Assembly (NCBI RefSeq): GCF_006716115.1
Contig: NZ_VFOO01000001.1
Location: forward strand, 372,001 to 436,000
Direction of reading: 5' to 3'
Origin: Subtercola boreus
GTDB taxonomy: Bacteria > Actinomycetota > Actinomycetes > Actinomycetales > Microbacteriaceae
DNA: 64,000 nucleotides
The notes beneath the pieces were generated by a model. That model was not told where the DNA came from. It worked only from the letters and a program-made list of their open reading frames with translations, and searched no databases. A program made the translations under genes and the position numbers. This document shows, piece after piece, positions 27,861 to 38,113 of the stretch. Position 1 is the first letter of the stretch, and each line of letters starts with the position of its first letter.

Positions 27861-29495
27861 TCACAGCGATGCGGCGTCGAGGATGGTGTAGCTGTAACCC
27901 TGCTCCGCGAGGAACCGCTGCCGGTTCTGCGCGAAGTCCTGGTCGACGGTGTCCCGGGCGACGAGGGTGTAGAAGTTCGCAGAGAGACCGGACTCCTTCG
28001 GACGGAGCAGCCGGCCGAGGCGCTGGGCCTCCTCCTGCCGTGAACCGAACGACCCGGAGACCTGGATGGCGACGGTGGCCTCGGGCAGGTCGACCGAGAA
28101 GTTCGCGACCTTGCTGACCACGAGGATGGGCTCGTCTCCATCGCGGAACGCCTGGTAGAGCCGCTCCCGTTCCGGGATCGGGGTCGACCCGGTGAGTTGC
28201 GGTACGCCGAGTTCGCTCGACAACTCCTCGAGCTGGTCGAGGTACTGGCCGATGACCAGTATGCGTTCTCCGGAATGTTTCGCGACGAGTGCCTTGACGA
28301 CGTCGAGTTTGGCGGGGGCCGTTGCTGCGAGCCGGTACCGTTCGTCATCCGAGGCCGCAGCGTAGACGAGGCGATCCTGCTGCGGCAGGTCGATCCGCAC
28401 CTCGAAGCAGTCGGCGGGGGAGATGTAGCCCTGCGCTTCGATCTCCTTCCACGGCGCGTCGAAACGCTTGGGCCCGATGAGGCTGAAGACGTCGCCCTCG
28501 CGGCCGTCCTCCCGCACGAGGGTCGCGGTCAACCCGAGCCGGCGACGGGCCTGGAGGTCCGCGGTCAGCTTGAAGACCGGCGCCGGTAGCAGGTGCACCT
28601 CGTCGTACACGACGAGTCCCCAGTCGAGCGCATCGAGCAGTTCGAGGTGCGCGTATGCGCCCTTCCGTTTGGCGGTGAGGATCTGGTAGGTCGCGATCGT
28701 GACCGGCTTGACCTCCTTGACCTGGCCCGAGTACTCGCCGATCTCGTCCTCGGTGAGCGAGGTGCGCCGGAGGAGCTCCGAGCGCCACTGCCTGGCCGAC
28801 ACGGTGTTCGTGACGAGGATGAGCGTGTTGGTCTTGGCGGTCGCCATGGCACCGGCTCCGACAAGCGTCTTGCCGGCGCCGCACGGGAGCACGACAACAC
28901 CCGATCCACGTTCGAAGAAGTTGTCGATCGCCTCCTGCTGGTAGCCGCGCAGGTGCCAGTCGGTCTCGTCGAGAGTGATCTCGTGCGGGGTGCCGGGGGT
29001 GTACCCCGCGAAGTCCTCCGCCGGCCAGCCGAGCTTCACCAGTTCCTGCTTGAGCTGGCCGCGCGCCCAGGGCTCGATGACGAACGTGTCGTCGGAGAGC
29101 CGCGACGGCAGCAGTGGGGCGATCCGACGGCCCTTGACGATCTCGGTGAGCACCGCCGTGTCCGTCGCGCGGAGGGTGAGCACTCCGTCGGGCTGGCGTT
29201 CGATGACGAGGCGGCCGTACCGGCCGACGGTCTCGGCGATGTCGATCGAGACCGACTGCGGCACCTGGAACTTCGAGTACCGCTCCAGCGTCGCGAGGAT
29301 CTCCTCGGCCGTGTGACCGGCCGCACGGGCGTTCCAGAGACCGAGGCGCGTGATGCGGTAGGTGTGGATGTGCTCGGGCGCACGCTCGAGTTCAGCGAAG
29401 ACCGCGAGCTCGTGGCGTGCGCTGTCGGCCTGTGGATGAGCGACCTCGAGCAGCACGGTGCGGTCGCTCTGAACGATCAGTGGTCCGTCTGGCAT
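27861..29495 (-). CDS. XPB-type DNA repair helicase
   Basis: 544 residues from the ATG at 29495, chosen because TAAGCT lies eight bases upstream; a TTG at 29504 would add three residues. An N-terminal damage-recognition-like domain precedes the SF2 core: Walker A PCGAGKTLVG, DEVH box VVYDEVHLLP, motif III LGLTATL, and motif VI EEAQRLGRLLRP. Bacterial XPB unwinds 3'-5' and is thought to act in repair. It lies 40 bases downstream of the helicase C-terminal-domain gene. Confidence 0.93.
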   Translation of the reverse strand: MPDGPLIVQSDRTVLLEVAHPQADSARHELAVFAELERAPEHIHTYRITRLGLWNARAAGHTAEEILATLERYSKFQVPQSVSIDIAETVGRYGRLVIERQPDGVLTLRATDTAVLTEIVKGRRIAPLLPSRLSDDTFVIEPWARGQLKQELVKLGWPAEDFAGYTPGTPHEITLDETDWHLRGYQQEAIDNFFERGSGVVVLPCGAGKTLVGAGAMATAKTNTLILVTNTVSARQWRSELLRRTSLTEDEIGEYSGQVKEVKPVTIATYQILTAKRKGAYAHLELLDALDWGLVVYDEVHLLPAPVFKLTADLQARRRLGLTATLVREDGREGDVFSLIGPKRFDAPWKEIEAQGYISPADCFEVRIDLPQQDRLVYAAASDDERYRLAATAPAKLDVVKALVAKHSGERILVIGQYLDQLEELSSELGVPQLTGSTPIPERERLYQAFRDGDEPILVVSKVANFSVDLPEATVAIQVSGSFGSRQEEAQRLGRLLRPKESGLSANFYTLVARDTVDQDFAQNRQRFLAEQGYSYTILDAASL

Positions 29496-29535
29496 AACTG
29501 CCAAGCTTACGTGGCCCGAGGCCCCGCCCCGCCCC

Positions 29536-31344
29536 TCACGACGCGGCGGGGGCCAGCTGCACCTGCGTGATACTCGCCAGCGGGAGGGTGCGTTCGACGC
29601 CCGCCTTCTGGTCTGTCCCGCGCATCCGGCCGCTGCCGATACTGGTCGGAACCACAGGGAAGCTGACCTCGGAGCCGTTCGGCAGCCGCACGGTGACGAT
29701 CACGGGCGTCTTGCCCTTGACCGCCACGTCGAGCTGGCGAACCAGCCACGCTTCGGCCGTGTCCGCACCGGGACGCACGCCGCTCCCGCGGAGCCGGTTG
29801 ACGAGTTGCTCGGCGACCTCGTTGGTCACCTTTCGCCGGGGTTCGACGACCTGCACGCGGTTCAGCGCGACGGGGTTGCCTCCGGGGCCCTCAGCGATGA
29901 CCGGGTAGCGGGCATCGATGAGCATCCAGTAGACCGTGTCGAGGTCGTACCGGCTGGTCAGGCGACTCGCCCCGTCGAAGACGAGTTCGAGGGAGACGAG
30001 GTTCGCGTCGACGGCGATCGTGTGCAGTAGGGCGACGTCGTCGGAACGCACGAAACTCCGGGGCTGCTCGGCATCGAGCGGCTCGAGGCTTCCGGCGCGC
30101 AGCAGCCCGTAGCGTGCACTCGACTCGGCGATCAGGTACTCCAGCGGCTGCGGGATCCCGCCGGGTGCGATGCCCGAGAGGAAGCTCCGGATGCTCGCCG
30201 CCGTGAACCCCGCACTGAGAGCACGCGCGATGGAGGCCTGCGAGATGCGGTACGACGAGGCGATGGAGTGCGACTCCACCTGTGCCAGCTGGCGGAGGGT
30301 CGCGTCAATCTCCGGCTTCAGCGGGCCGGGCGCGACGATGGTGAGGTCGTGCTGGAGGTAGACCGTGTCCACCTCGGGGGGCAGCAGGGGCTCGACCGAA
30401 CGGATGGCGGCAGCTTCGTCTTCGCAGAGCAGAGCGGTGCCTGCGGAGCTGGCGAAGCCCGCCGTCACGATGCCCAGACGCTCGGCATCGGCCGTGAACT
30501 GGGCGATCTGGCGGGAGAGCCCGTCGCCGCCGGCGGGATACAACCACTGCAGGTACTCGGTGAGGTTGTCGCCCCAGGCGCTGTGCACGCGGCGGCAGAG
30601 CACTTCCCGGACGTTCTCGTCGAGAGCATTCAACCAGGCGGAGGCAAGGTGGCCCCAGCGCTCGGCGAGGGGGAGCAGCATCCATTCGCGGGAGAACGGA
30701 GTGGCGAACCAGGAGGAGTCCTCCCGGGCGGCGAGGCCGGCGATGCGGGCCACCCTCAGGATGACGTTCATTGTCTCGGGTGGCTGGCCGGTCGCCGCGG
30801 CGAGCCGTTTGGCGTCGGGCACCGCGAGGCCGCCCTTGGCCAGTTCCCGGGCGGGCGACGTGGCGAGCGCGTTCGTCAGCTCGGTGACGGCGATGGCCGT
30901 CTCGAAGGCGCTCTCGGCGGCGATGCGGTCGGTGCCGCTCCGTTCCGTGGGGGAGGGGGCGGGAGGCGAGGAGGGAGCTCGGACGCTGGCGAGATCGGCG
31001 ACGGAGGGGAGACCCGCGGCCGGCCAGCCCTCGAGTACCGCGCGGACGCTGTCGTAGGGCTGGAGGATTCCGTCGACGTCGGCGACGAGCATCGCCCGGG
31101 ACGCGGAGAGGAGTGCGGGGGATGCCGCAGCGACGGGCGTACCGCCCTCGGCCACGAGAGTGAGGGTGGGGCGATCGAGGTGGGCGAGGGCATCCATCAC
31201 CGACTCCGGGCGGAGCAGCGCGTCGGCCAGGTCGAAGAAGTCCCGGAGGTCACGGCCCGAAAGATGGCGCGACTCGAGGAGCGAGATCAGGGCAGCGTCG
31301 CTCTCGGTCTGCAGTCGGCTGGCCAGAGCGAGCGTGTCGCTCAT
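29536..31344 (-). CDS. Helicase C-terminal-domain protein partnered with XPB
   Basis: 602 residues. It matches the actinobacterial XPB/Ssl2-associated family (Helicase_C_3): a helical N-terminus (ALISLLESRHLSGRDLRDFFDLAD), a winged-helix middle region, and a C-terminal part including VYLQHDLTIVAPGPL and YRISQASIARALSAG. No Walker motifs are present, so it is probably non-catalytic. Its start overlaps the stop of the upstream membrane gene, and XPB follows, making a three-gene operon. Confidence 0.85.
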   Translation of the reverse strand: MSDTLALASRLQTESDAALISLLESRHLSGRDLRDFFDLADALLRPESVMDALAHLDRPTLTLVAEGGTPVAAASPALLSASRAMLVADVDGILQPYDSVRAVLEGWPAAGLPSVADLASVRAPSSPPAPSPTERSGTDRIAAESAFETAIAVTELTNALATSPARELAKGGLAVPDAKRLAAATGQPPETMNVILRVARIAGLAAREDSSWFATPFSREWMLLPLAERWGHLASAWLNALDENVREVLCRRVHSAWGDNLTEYLQWLYPAGGDGLSRQIAQFTADAERLGIVTAGFASSAGTALLCEDEAAAIRSVEPLLPPEVDTVYLQHDLTIVAPGPLKPEIDATLRQLAQVESHSIASSYRISQASIARALSAGFTAASIRSFLSGIAPGGIPQPLEYLIAESSARYGLLRAGSLEPLDAEQPRSFVRSDDVALLHTIAVDANLVSLELVFDGASRLTSRYDLDTVYWMLIDARYPVIAEGPGGNPVALNRVQVVEPRRKVTNEVAEQLVNRLRGSGVRPGADTAEAWLVRQLDVAVKGKTPVIVTVRLPNGSEVSFPVVPTSIGSGRMRGTDQKAGVERTLPLASITQVQLAPAAS

Positions 31345-31610
31345 CTGGAGCTACGAGCCTCGCGGGATCGGCGCACGAGATTCACAGCCAGCAGTGCGAT
31401 GAACAACGCGATGGCGAGGGGGAGGCCGAAAAGCGGGAGCACGAGGATGGTCGGCCACACTCCCTGGCTGAAACTGTCGCCCTTCATCCCGGCGGCCGTG
31501 CCGATGATGACGGCGAGGAAAGCGAGGATGGAGAGGCCGATCGCGCTGGCGACCATGTACGCGAGAATCCGCTGGACCCGTGAAATGGGCTGAGTGTCTG
31601 TCTTGGTCAC
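31341..31610 (-). CDS. Small membrane protein upstream of the XPB operon
   Basis: 89 residues with two hydrophobic segments (about 17-40 and 53-76) and a basic C-terminus. The GTG start is provisional; AGGAG lies one base upstream, rather close. Its stop overlaps the next start (ATGA), indicating translational coupling. Function unknown. Confidence 0.65.
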   Translation of the reverse strand: MTKTDTQPISRVQRILAYMVASAIGLSILAFLAVIIGTAAGMKGDSFSQGVWPTILVLPLFGLPLAIALFIALLAVNLVRRSREARSSR

Positions 31611-31702
31611 TCTCCTGATACTACGCACCCAGCGCAGAGCGAATAGGCTGAGGGGTGGCCGGAGTGCAATAAACCGGCACAAGACTTAGAGGAGATCCAC
31701 AC

Positions 31703-32083
31703 ATGCCAACCGGCAAGGTCAAGTTCTACGACGATGAGAAGGGCTTCGGCTTCATCAGTTCCGATGACGGCCAGGAAGTGTTCCTGCACGCGTCAGCCCT
31801 GCCCGCCGGCGCGAGCGTAAAAGCGGGCACGAAGCTCGAATTCGGTATCGCCGACGGCAAGCGGGGAGTGCAGGCGCTCTCGGTGCGCGTGCTCGAAGCC
31901 CCGCCGAGCATGGTGAAGCTCAGCCGGAAGCCCGCCGACGACATGGCCGTGATCGTCGAAGACCTCGTGAAGGTGCTCGACGGTATCGGAACGAACCTGA
32001 AGCGCGGCCGCTACCCCGAGGCCAGCCACAGCCGAAAGATCGCTGCGCTGCTGCGCAAGGTCGCCGACGAGCTGGACGCCTGA
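31703..32083 (+). CDS. Cold-shock-domain protein with C-terminal extension
   Basis: 126 residues. The N-terminal CSD (1-66) has KGFGFISS and EVFLHASAL. The C-terminal 60 residues form a helical extension (DDMAVIVEDLVKVLDGIGTN... RKIAALLRKVADEL), absent from standard Csp proteins. AGGAG precedes the start. It is followed after two bases by the DUF3027 gene, a conserved actinobacterial pair. Confidence 0.92.
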   Translation: MPTGKVKFYDDEKGFGFISSDDGQEVFLHASALPAGASVKAGTKLEFGIADGKRGVQALSVRVLEAPPSMVKLSRKPADDMAVIVEDLVKVLDGIGTNLKRGRYPEASHSRKIAALLRKVADELDA

Positions 32084-32085
32084 GG

Positions 32086-34094
<2,009 letters not shown>

Positions 34095-34123
34095 CTACGT
34101 GCGCGAGAAGCAAGGAGCGGCCG

Positions 34124-34816
34124 TTGGCGGATTTGATCGACACCACTGAGATGTACCTCAGAACCATTCTCGAACTCGAAGAAGAGAACATCACCCCGCT
34201 GCGGGCGCGCATTTCTGAGCGCCTCGGGCACTCCGGCCCGACCGTCTCGCAGACCGTCGGCCGCATGGAACGCGACGGGTTGGTGGTGGTCTCCACCGAT
34301 CGTCATCTCGAGCTGACCGGTCCCGGTCGCCGAAAGGCGATCCACGTGATGCGCAAGCACCGTCTCGCCGAGCGCCTGCTCAGCGATGTCATCGGGCTCG
34401 ATTGGGAGTTCGTGCACGAGGAGGCATGCCGCTGGGAGCATGTGATGAGCGAACAGGTGGAGCGGCGCATCCTCGAGATGCTCGACCACCCGACGGAGTC
34501 TCCCTACGGCAACCCGATCCCGGGTCTCGAAGAGCTCGGCGACACGGAGGCGATCCCCTTCACCCGGGGCGTGGTCAACATCGTCACGCTGGTGCACGGT
34601 GCGGTGGGCCCGCAGACGAAGATCATCCGGCGCCTGGGCGAACCGGCACAGGTCGACCCCGAGCTGTTGCTGCAGCTGAAGCAGTCCGGTGTGGTTCCGG
34701 GCAACTCGGCGGCATTCTCGGCCGCCGGCTCCTACGTTCTGGTCGAGGTCGAGGGGTTCAGCCAGGGGCTCGAGCTGCCCAACGAGGTGGCGAGTCACAT
34801 CTTCGTCGGCATCTGA
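34124..34816 (+). CDS. DtxR/IdeR-family metal-dependent repressor
   Basis: 230 residues from a TTG with AGGAG six bases upstream. The winged helix (TTEMYLRTILELEEE, GHSGPTVSQTVGRMERDGLV) is followed by the dimerisation/metal domain with HRLAERLLSDVIG and CRWEHVMSEQVE, which hold Cys, His and Glu ligands, then an SH3-like C-terminal domain. It represses iron or manganese uptake genes when metal is bound; which metal is not visible. A TACCCT -10 lies near 34091. Confidence 0.93.
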   Translation: MADLIDTTEMYLRTILELEEENITPLRARISERLGHSGPTVSQTVGRMERDGLVVVSTDRHLELTGPGRRKAIHVMRKHRLAERLLSDVIGLDWEFVHEEACRWEHVMSEQVERRILEMLDHPTESPYGNPIPGLEELGDTEAIPFTRGVVNIVTLVHGAVGPQTKIIRRLGEPAQVDPELLLQLKQSGVVPGNSAAFSAAGSYVLVEVEGFSQGLELPNEVASHIFVGI

Positions 34817-34855
34817 TTCGTTTCCCCGTCAGGTAGTTGGCAAGGGTCAATCTTC

Positions 34856-34871
34856 GTTACCAATTTGTTGC
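34856..34871 (+). promoter_or_regulatory. Possible MtrA/GlnR-type direct repeat
   Basis: GTTAC-N6-GTTGC is close to the GTnAC-N6-GTnAC type box recalled for MtrA and GlnR regulators of actinobacteria. It overlaps a CCAATT-N6-AATTGG inverted repeat (34860-34877). It lies about 200 bases before a cell-wall peptidase gene, the kind of target MtrA controls. Assignment is an inference. Confidence 0.35.
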
Positions 34872-34879
34872 AATTGGGT

Positions 34880-35072
34880 GTTTCAAGGTGACAAAGCCGG
34901 GGGCCTCCCGTACCATCGAACAAGTCCACGGGGCTGAGAACCAGCCCCCGGCACGACGAAGACAACCAATCACAGACACAGACAAACCCGGCGCTCCGCG
35001 GTCCTCTCCCCCGAGGGCACGGCTGAGAGCCGGGGCTGCGACCTAGACCGCAGCGTGCCGGAGGAAAGAATC
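34880..35072 (+). promoter_or_regulatory. Structured 5' leader of the NlpC/P60 gene, candidate riboregulator
   Basis: A 9-bp stem (GCCGGGGGC at 34896-34904 with 34944-34952) encloses 39 bases. A second structure at 35016-35059 can fold as a three-way junction: closing stem GGCAC/GTGCC, hairpin GGCT-GAG-AGCC, hairpin GCTGCG/CGCAGC. It ends exactly at the Shine-Dalgarno GGAGGA. TCCTC at 35002-35006 could pair with GAGGA of the ribosome site instead. The element GGCTGAGARCC occurs in both structures. It matches neither the c-di-AMP nor the TPP riboswitch as I know them. Confidence 0.5.
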
Positions 35073-35897
35073 TTGCCCCTGTCGAGCGAATTGCCAGGCT
35101 CACCCGAGTCCAAGCCCAACCCGAAGAGCCTGACCCGCACCAGGGTCTCCCACGCAAAACCCCGCAAGTCCCTCAAGATCACGAAGCGCGGCATCGCCAG
35201 CACTGTGGTCATGACGGCAGCTGCCGGTCTGATCGCCACGATGGCGCTCCCGGCCTACGCCTTCAGCACCGCCGGCGCCTTCGACCCGAGCGCCTCCCTG
35301 AGTTCGGTCGAGACCGGCCAGCAGACCCTCGCGGTCGATGCTGCCGCCCTCGACTCGACGGTGAGCCGCGACGCCTACGTCGCTCCGAGCAAGGACGACG
35401 TCGCTGCCGAGAAGGCGAAGGTCGCAGCCGAGGCTGCCGCTGCCGCCGCGAAGGCAGCAGCGCTACAGGTCGCCACGGTGGCCAGCACGTCGGTGACGTC
35501 CAAGGCCAGCGCGTCGTCGAACAGCGGCATCGTCGTCAATCCGCCGTCGGGCCCCTACAGCGGTGAGGCCGTCGTCGACTTCGCCATGCAGTTCGTGGGC
35601 GTCGTCCCCTACGGTTCGGGCGCCAGCCCCGACACGAGCTTCGGATGCGACGGACTCACGCAGTACGTCTTCAAGCAGTTCGGCATCAATCTGCCCCGTA
35701 CGGTGAGCAACCAGGCGGCCATGGGCACGCGGATCTCCGCGTCGGACGCACAGCCCGGCGACCTCATGATTTACTCGATCGGCCACGTCGGCATCTACGC
35801 CGGCAACGGCAAGATGATCGACTCGCCCGACTGGGGCCGTTTCGTCGAGTACCGCCCGGTCTGGGGCAGCTACTACTTCGTGCGGTTGGGTATCTAA
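35073..35897 (+). CDS. Secreted NlpC/P60 (C40) peptidase, short N-module
   Basis: 274 residues from a TTG with GGAGGAAAG upstream. A basic N-terminus leads into a hydrophobic export segment (about 43-64, ending MALPAYAFSTAGAF). An Ala/Lys linker follows, then the C40 domain (165-274) with catalytic Cys192 in FGCDGLTQYVF and His238 in IGHVGIYAG. It probably cuts peptidoglycan stem peptides. The N-module is shared with the next gene eight bases downstream; the C-module is shared with the gene at 38114. Confidence 0.9.
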   Translation: MPLSSELPGSPESKPNPKSLTRTRVSHAKPRKSLKITKRGIASTVVMTAAAGLIATMALPAYAFSTAGAFDPSASLSSVETGQQTLAVDAAALDSTVSRDAYVAPSKDDVAAEKAKVAAEAAAAAAKAAALQVATVASTSVTSKASASSNSGIVVNPPSGPYSGEAVVDFAMQFVGVVPYGSGASPDTSFGCDGLTQYVFKQFGINLPRTVSNQAAMGTRISASDAQPGDLMIYSIGHVGIYAGNGKMIDSPDWGRFVEYRPVWGSYYFVRLGI

Positions 35898-35905
35898 GCC
35901 CCTCC

Positions 35906-37183
35906 ATGACTGAAGTTCCATCAACGAGGCGAGCGCGCCGCGAGTACGAGCGGCTTCTCAGCGAACGTGCTGACGGCGGTCGGGCGACGGAGATCCCGCA
36001 GGGGATCGTCGAGCACCTGACGCGTGCGGCTGCGCCAGTACGGGCAGGTGCACCCGTCGTCGCGCCGGTGCCGGTCATCCCTCCACAGGTGATGGCGCAC
36101 CTGGTGCCCGCGTCGATCAGCCCGGCGGCGGTCGTGCCCGTCGCGAGCACCCCCGCGGCAGCCGCGCCCACGGCGATCACTTCCACCGCAGTTGCGCCGT
36201 CGGAGATCGTGCTGGCGCCAGTCACACCCGCGGCCCATGCGGCAGCTGCCGCGCCTCCGCCCCGGGATGTCGCGCGGCCGCGCTCTGCGCCACGCACCCC
36301 CGCCACGGCCCCTGCGCTGCTTGGTCGGCCCGGCCGGTCGAAGCCCTCGAAGAAGCGCAGGGTCGCGAACATCGCCGTCATGACTGCCGCCTTCGGCCTG
36401 ATCGCGACCATGGCGCTTCCCGCCTACGCGTTCTCCACGTCGGGCGCGTTCACCCCCGTCTCCGACTCGGCGCCCTTCGGTGCCGGGCAGCAGAGCATCC
36501 AGAGCAGCCTCGACCAGGCCGCGCTCTCGGTGACTCGCGACGACTACAAGGCACCCACCCAGGACGAGCTGAAGGCGCAGCAGCTGGCCGCAGCCGCCGC
36601 CGCACAGGCCGCCTCGCAGGCTGCGGCCCTGAAGCTCTCGTCGGGCAGCGCGATTGCGGCTGCGGCCTACCCTTCGACGGTCTCGCCCGCCGTGCAGGCG
36701 CTCGCCCAGCAGCTGATGGATGCCGTCGGCACCGGGCAGCTCGTCGGCTCCCGCCCCGACCACATCAAGGAGATCGGGTACCTCGCCGCGGGCCAGGTGG
36801 TCGACGGCTGCGGCGTCGACATCCGCGTGCTGCAGACCATCAAGGTCGCGATCGACAACTTCTCCAAGGTCGGGGTGAGCGACATCAACCGGCTCTGCAC
36901 CGGGCAGATCGAGGGAGCCGGTACGGCTTCCCCGCATTATCGGGCAGGGGGCGGGCACGCTGTGGACTTCTACATCCTCAACGGCCACAGCCTCACCGGC
37001 GGCGATTCGGATTCGATGAAACTGCTCCGGCTGCTCGACCCGCTCGTGCCGCCGAACACGAATGTCGGCCAGAGCGGTTGCCGGTCATCCGGTTCCGGCT
37101 TCGTGAACCTGTCCGAGTTCAGCGACTCCTGTAGCCACCTGCACGTCGACTTCATCAGTGCCCGCGGCTCGACCCTGAGCTGA
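35906..37183 (+). CDS. Secreted protein with LAS-peptidase-like C-terminal domain, short N-module
   Basis: 425 residues. A long Ala/Pro/Val-rich cytoplasmic N-terminus (1-150) precedes the same export module as its neighbour (ATMALPAYAFSTSGAF). An Ala-rich linker follows, then a C-terminal domain of about 170 residues with conserved IEGAGTASPHYRAGGGHAVDF and SCSHLHVDF segments. The His/Asp/His pattern recalls LAS-fold zinc peptidases (M15 type), but spacing is not canonical. The same domain ends the protein at 39672. Probably acts on the cell wall. Confidence 0.8.
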   Translation: MTEVPSTRRARREYERLLSERADGGRATEIPQGIVEHLTRAAAPVRAGAPVVAPVPVIPPQVMAHLVPASISPAAVVPVASTPAAAAPTAITSTAVAPSEIVLAPVTPAAHAAAAAPPPRDVARPRSAPRTPATAPALLGRPGRSKPSKKRRVANIAVMTAAFGLIATMALPAYAFSTSGAFTPVSDSAPFGAGQQSIQSSLDQAALSVTRDDYKAPTQDELKAQQLAAAAAAQAASQAAALKLSSGSAIAAAAYPSTVSPAVQALAQQLMDAVGTGQLVGSRPDHIKEIGYLAAGQVVDGCGVDIRVLQTIKVAIDNFSKVGVSDINRLCTGQIEGAGTASPHYRAGGGHAVDFYILNGHSLTGGDSDSMKLLRLLDPLVPPNTNVGQSGCRSSGSGFVNLSEFSDSCSHLHVDFISARGSTLS

Positions 37184-37254
37184 CTCCGGGTGCGGCTCTC
37201 AACAGAGTGAGGCTGTGTGAACAGTCCGTTACAGGTTGCATCCCGCGTCGCCGA

Positions 37255-37452
37255 AGCCTAGGGATTCGGGCCGGAGTTTGTTAGCCTTCTCGCACTGATA
37301 TTCCTCGATCCATCGGGAGAGTTCGTGAACCAGGCAGCCTGCATCCCCACCACGGGTGACGTGCTGCGCGGCGTGCGAATACTCCAGTGCGTACACATAG
37401 CCCGCGGTTCACTGCGTGGTAAGGCGTTGTCTTCATGACAACGCCTTTTTTT
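37255..37452 (+). ncRNA. Candidate small RNA or small ORF in a 351-base gap
   Basis: The gap 37184-37534 has no recognised gene but ends in a strong intrinsic terminator at 37421-37452 (stem AAGGCGTTGTC with its complement, T7), about 240 bases after the previous stop. The transcript probably starts near 37290, after a possible TTGTTA / TATTCC promoter. A GTG-started 37-codon frame runs from about 37325 and stops in the terminator loop; its SD spacing is poor. I cannot match it to tmRNA, RNase P, SRP or 6S RNA. Confidence 0.45.
37421..37452 (+). terminator. Strong intrinsic terminator
   Basis: An 11-bp stem (AAGGCGTTGTC / GACAACGCCTT) with a 5-base loop and a T-run, the most classical terminator in the window. 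It ends 82 bases before the HNH gene. Confidence 0.9.
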
Positions 37453-37534
37453 GTGCCCGCACGCCTGGCGGATGACAGGACCATCAGCACCGTGGAATCC
37501 CTGGTAGCCGACCAGGGGCCTCGAAAGGGAGAAA

Positions 37535-38035
37535 ATGCGAACGCTGGTTTTGAACGCGGGCTATGAGCCGCTGGGTGTTGTGTCGTTCCGTCGAGCGCTC
37601 GTGCTCGTGATGAACGACAAGGCGAAGATCGTCGAGAGTGATGAGGATGCGCCGGTGTGGGCGTCATCCGGAGCGTATGAACGGCCGTCGGTCATCCTGC
37701 TGACGCGGTATGTGAAGGTTCCGAGCTCGCGCCAGGTTCCCGTCAGCCGGCGTGGGGTGCTGCGCCGCGACAACCAGCGCTGCGCCTACTGCGGAAAGTC
37801 GGCGACGACGATCGACCACATCCAGCCGCGCTCCCGGGGCGGGAAGGACACGTGGGAGAACCTCGTGGCCTGTTGCCTCCGCTGCAACAACCTCAAGAGC
37901 GACCGGACCCCGGCGGAGATGGGCTGGTCGCTCCGCGGTGGCCAGCCGCGCATGCCGCACCATGCGGGCTGGTTCGTCCGCGGGGTCGAACGTGCCGAGC
38001 CCGAATGGGAGGGCTACCTGCAGCCTGCCGCGTAG
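37535..38035 (+). CDS. HNH endonuclease-family protein
   Basis: 166 residues. The start MRTLVLNAGYEPLGVVSF and the zinc-HNH core RCAYCGKSATTIDHIQPRSRGG ... CCLRCNNLKSDRTP (Cys pairs, DH, N) are those of a widespread actinobacterial housekeeping-like HNH protein, not a mobile homing nuclease. GGGAG precedes the ATG. Function in the cell unknown. It lies inside the cell-wall island, downstream of the candidate small RNA. Confidence 0.92.
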   Translation: MRTLVLNAGYEPLGVVSFRRALVLVMNDKAKIVESDEDAPVWASSGAYERPSVILLTRYVKVPSSRQVPVSRRGVLRRDNQRCAYCGKSATTIDHIQPRSRGGKDTWENLVACCLRCNNLKSDRTPAEMGWSLRGGQPRMPHHAGWFVRGVERAEPEWEGYLQPAA

Positions 38036-38113
38036 CCGGCGTGGGTTCCGGATGATCGGGTTCCGGATGATCGTGAGCCGGTCATCCGGAGCCCACAGCA
38101 GCGCCTGCCGCTA

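Noticed and set aside
34817-35072. c-di-AMP (ydaO) or TPP riboswitch upstream of the NlpC/P60 gene
   Set aside because: The position fits ydaO and GGCTGAGA recalls TPP, but the other conserved blocks of both families (for example GGGGTGAATC for ydaO, GAACCTGAT for TPP) are absent. Kept only as an unclassified structured leader.
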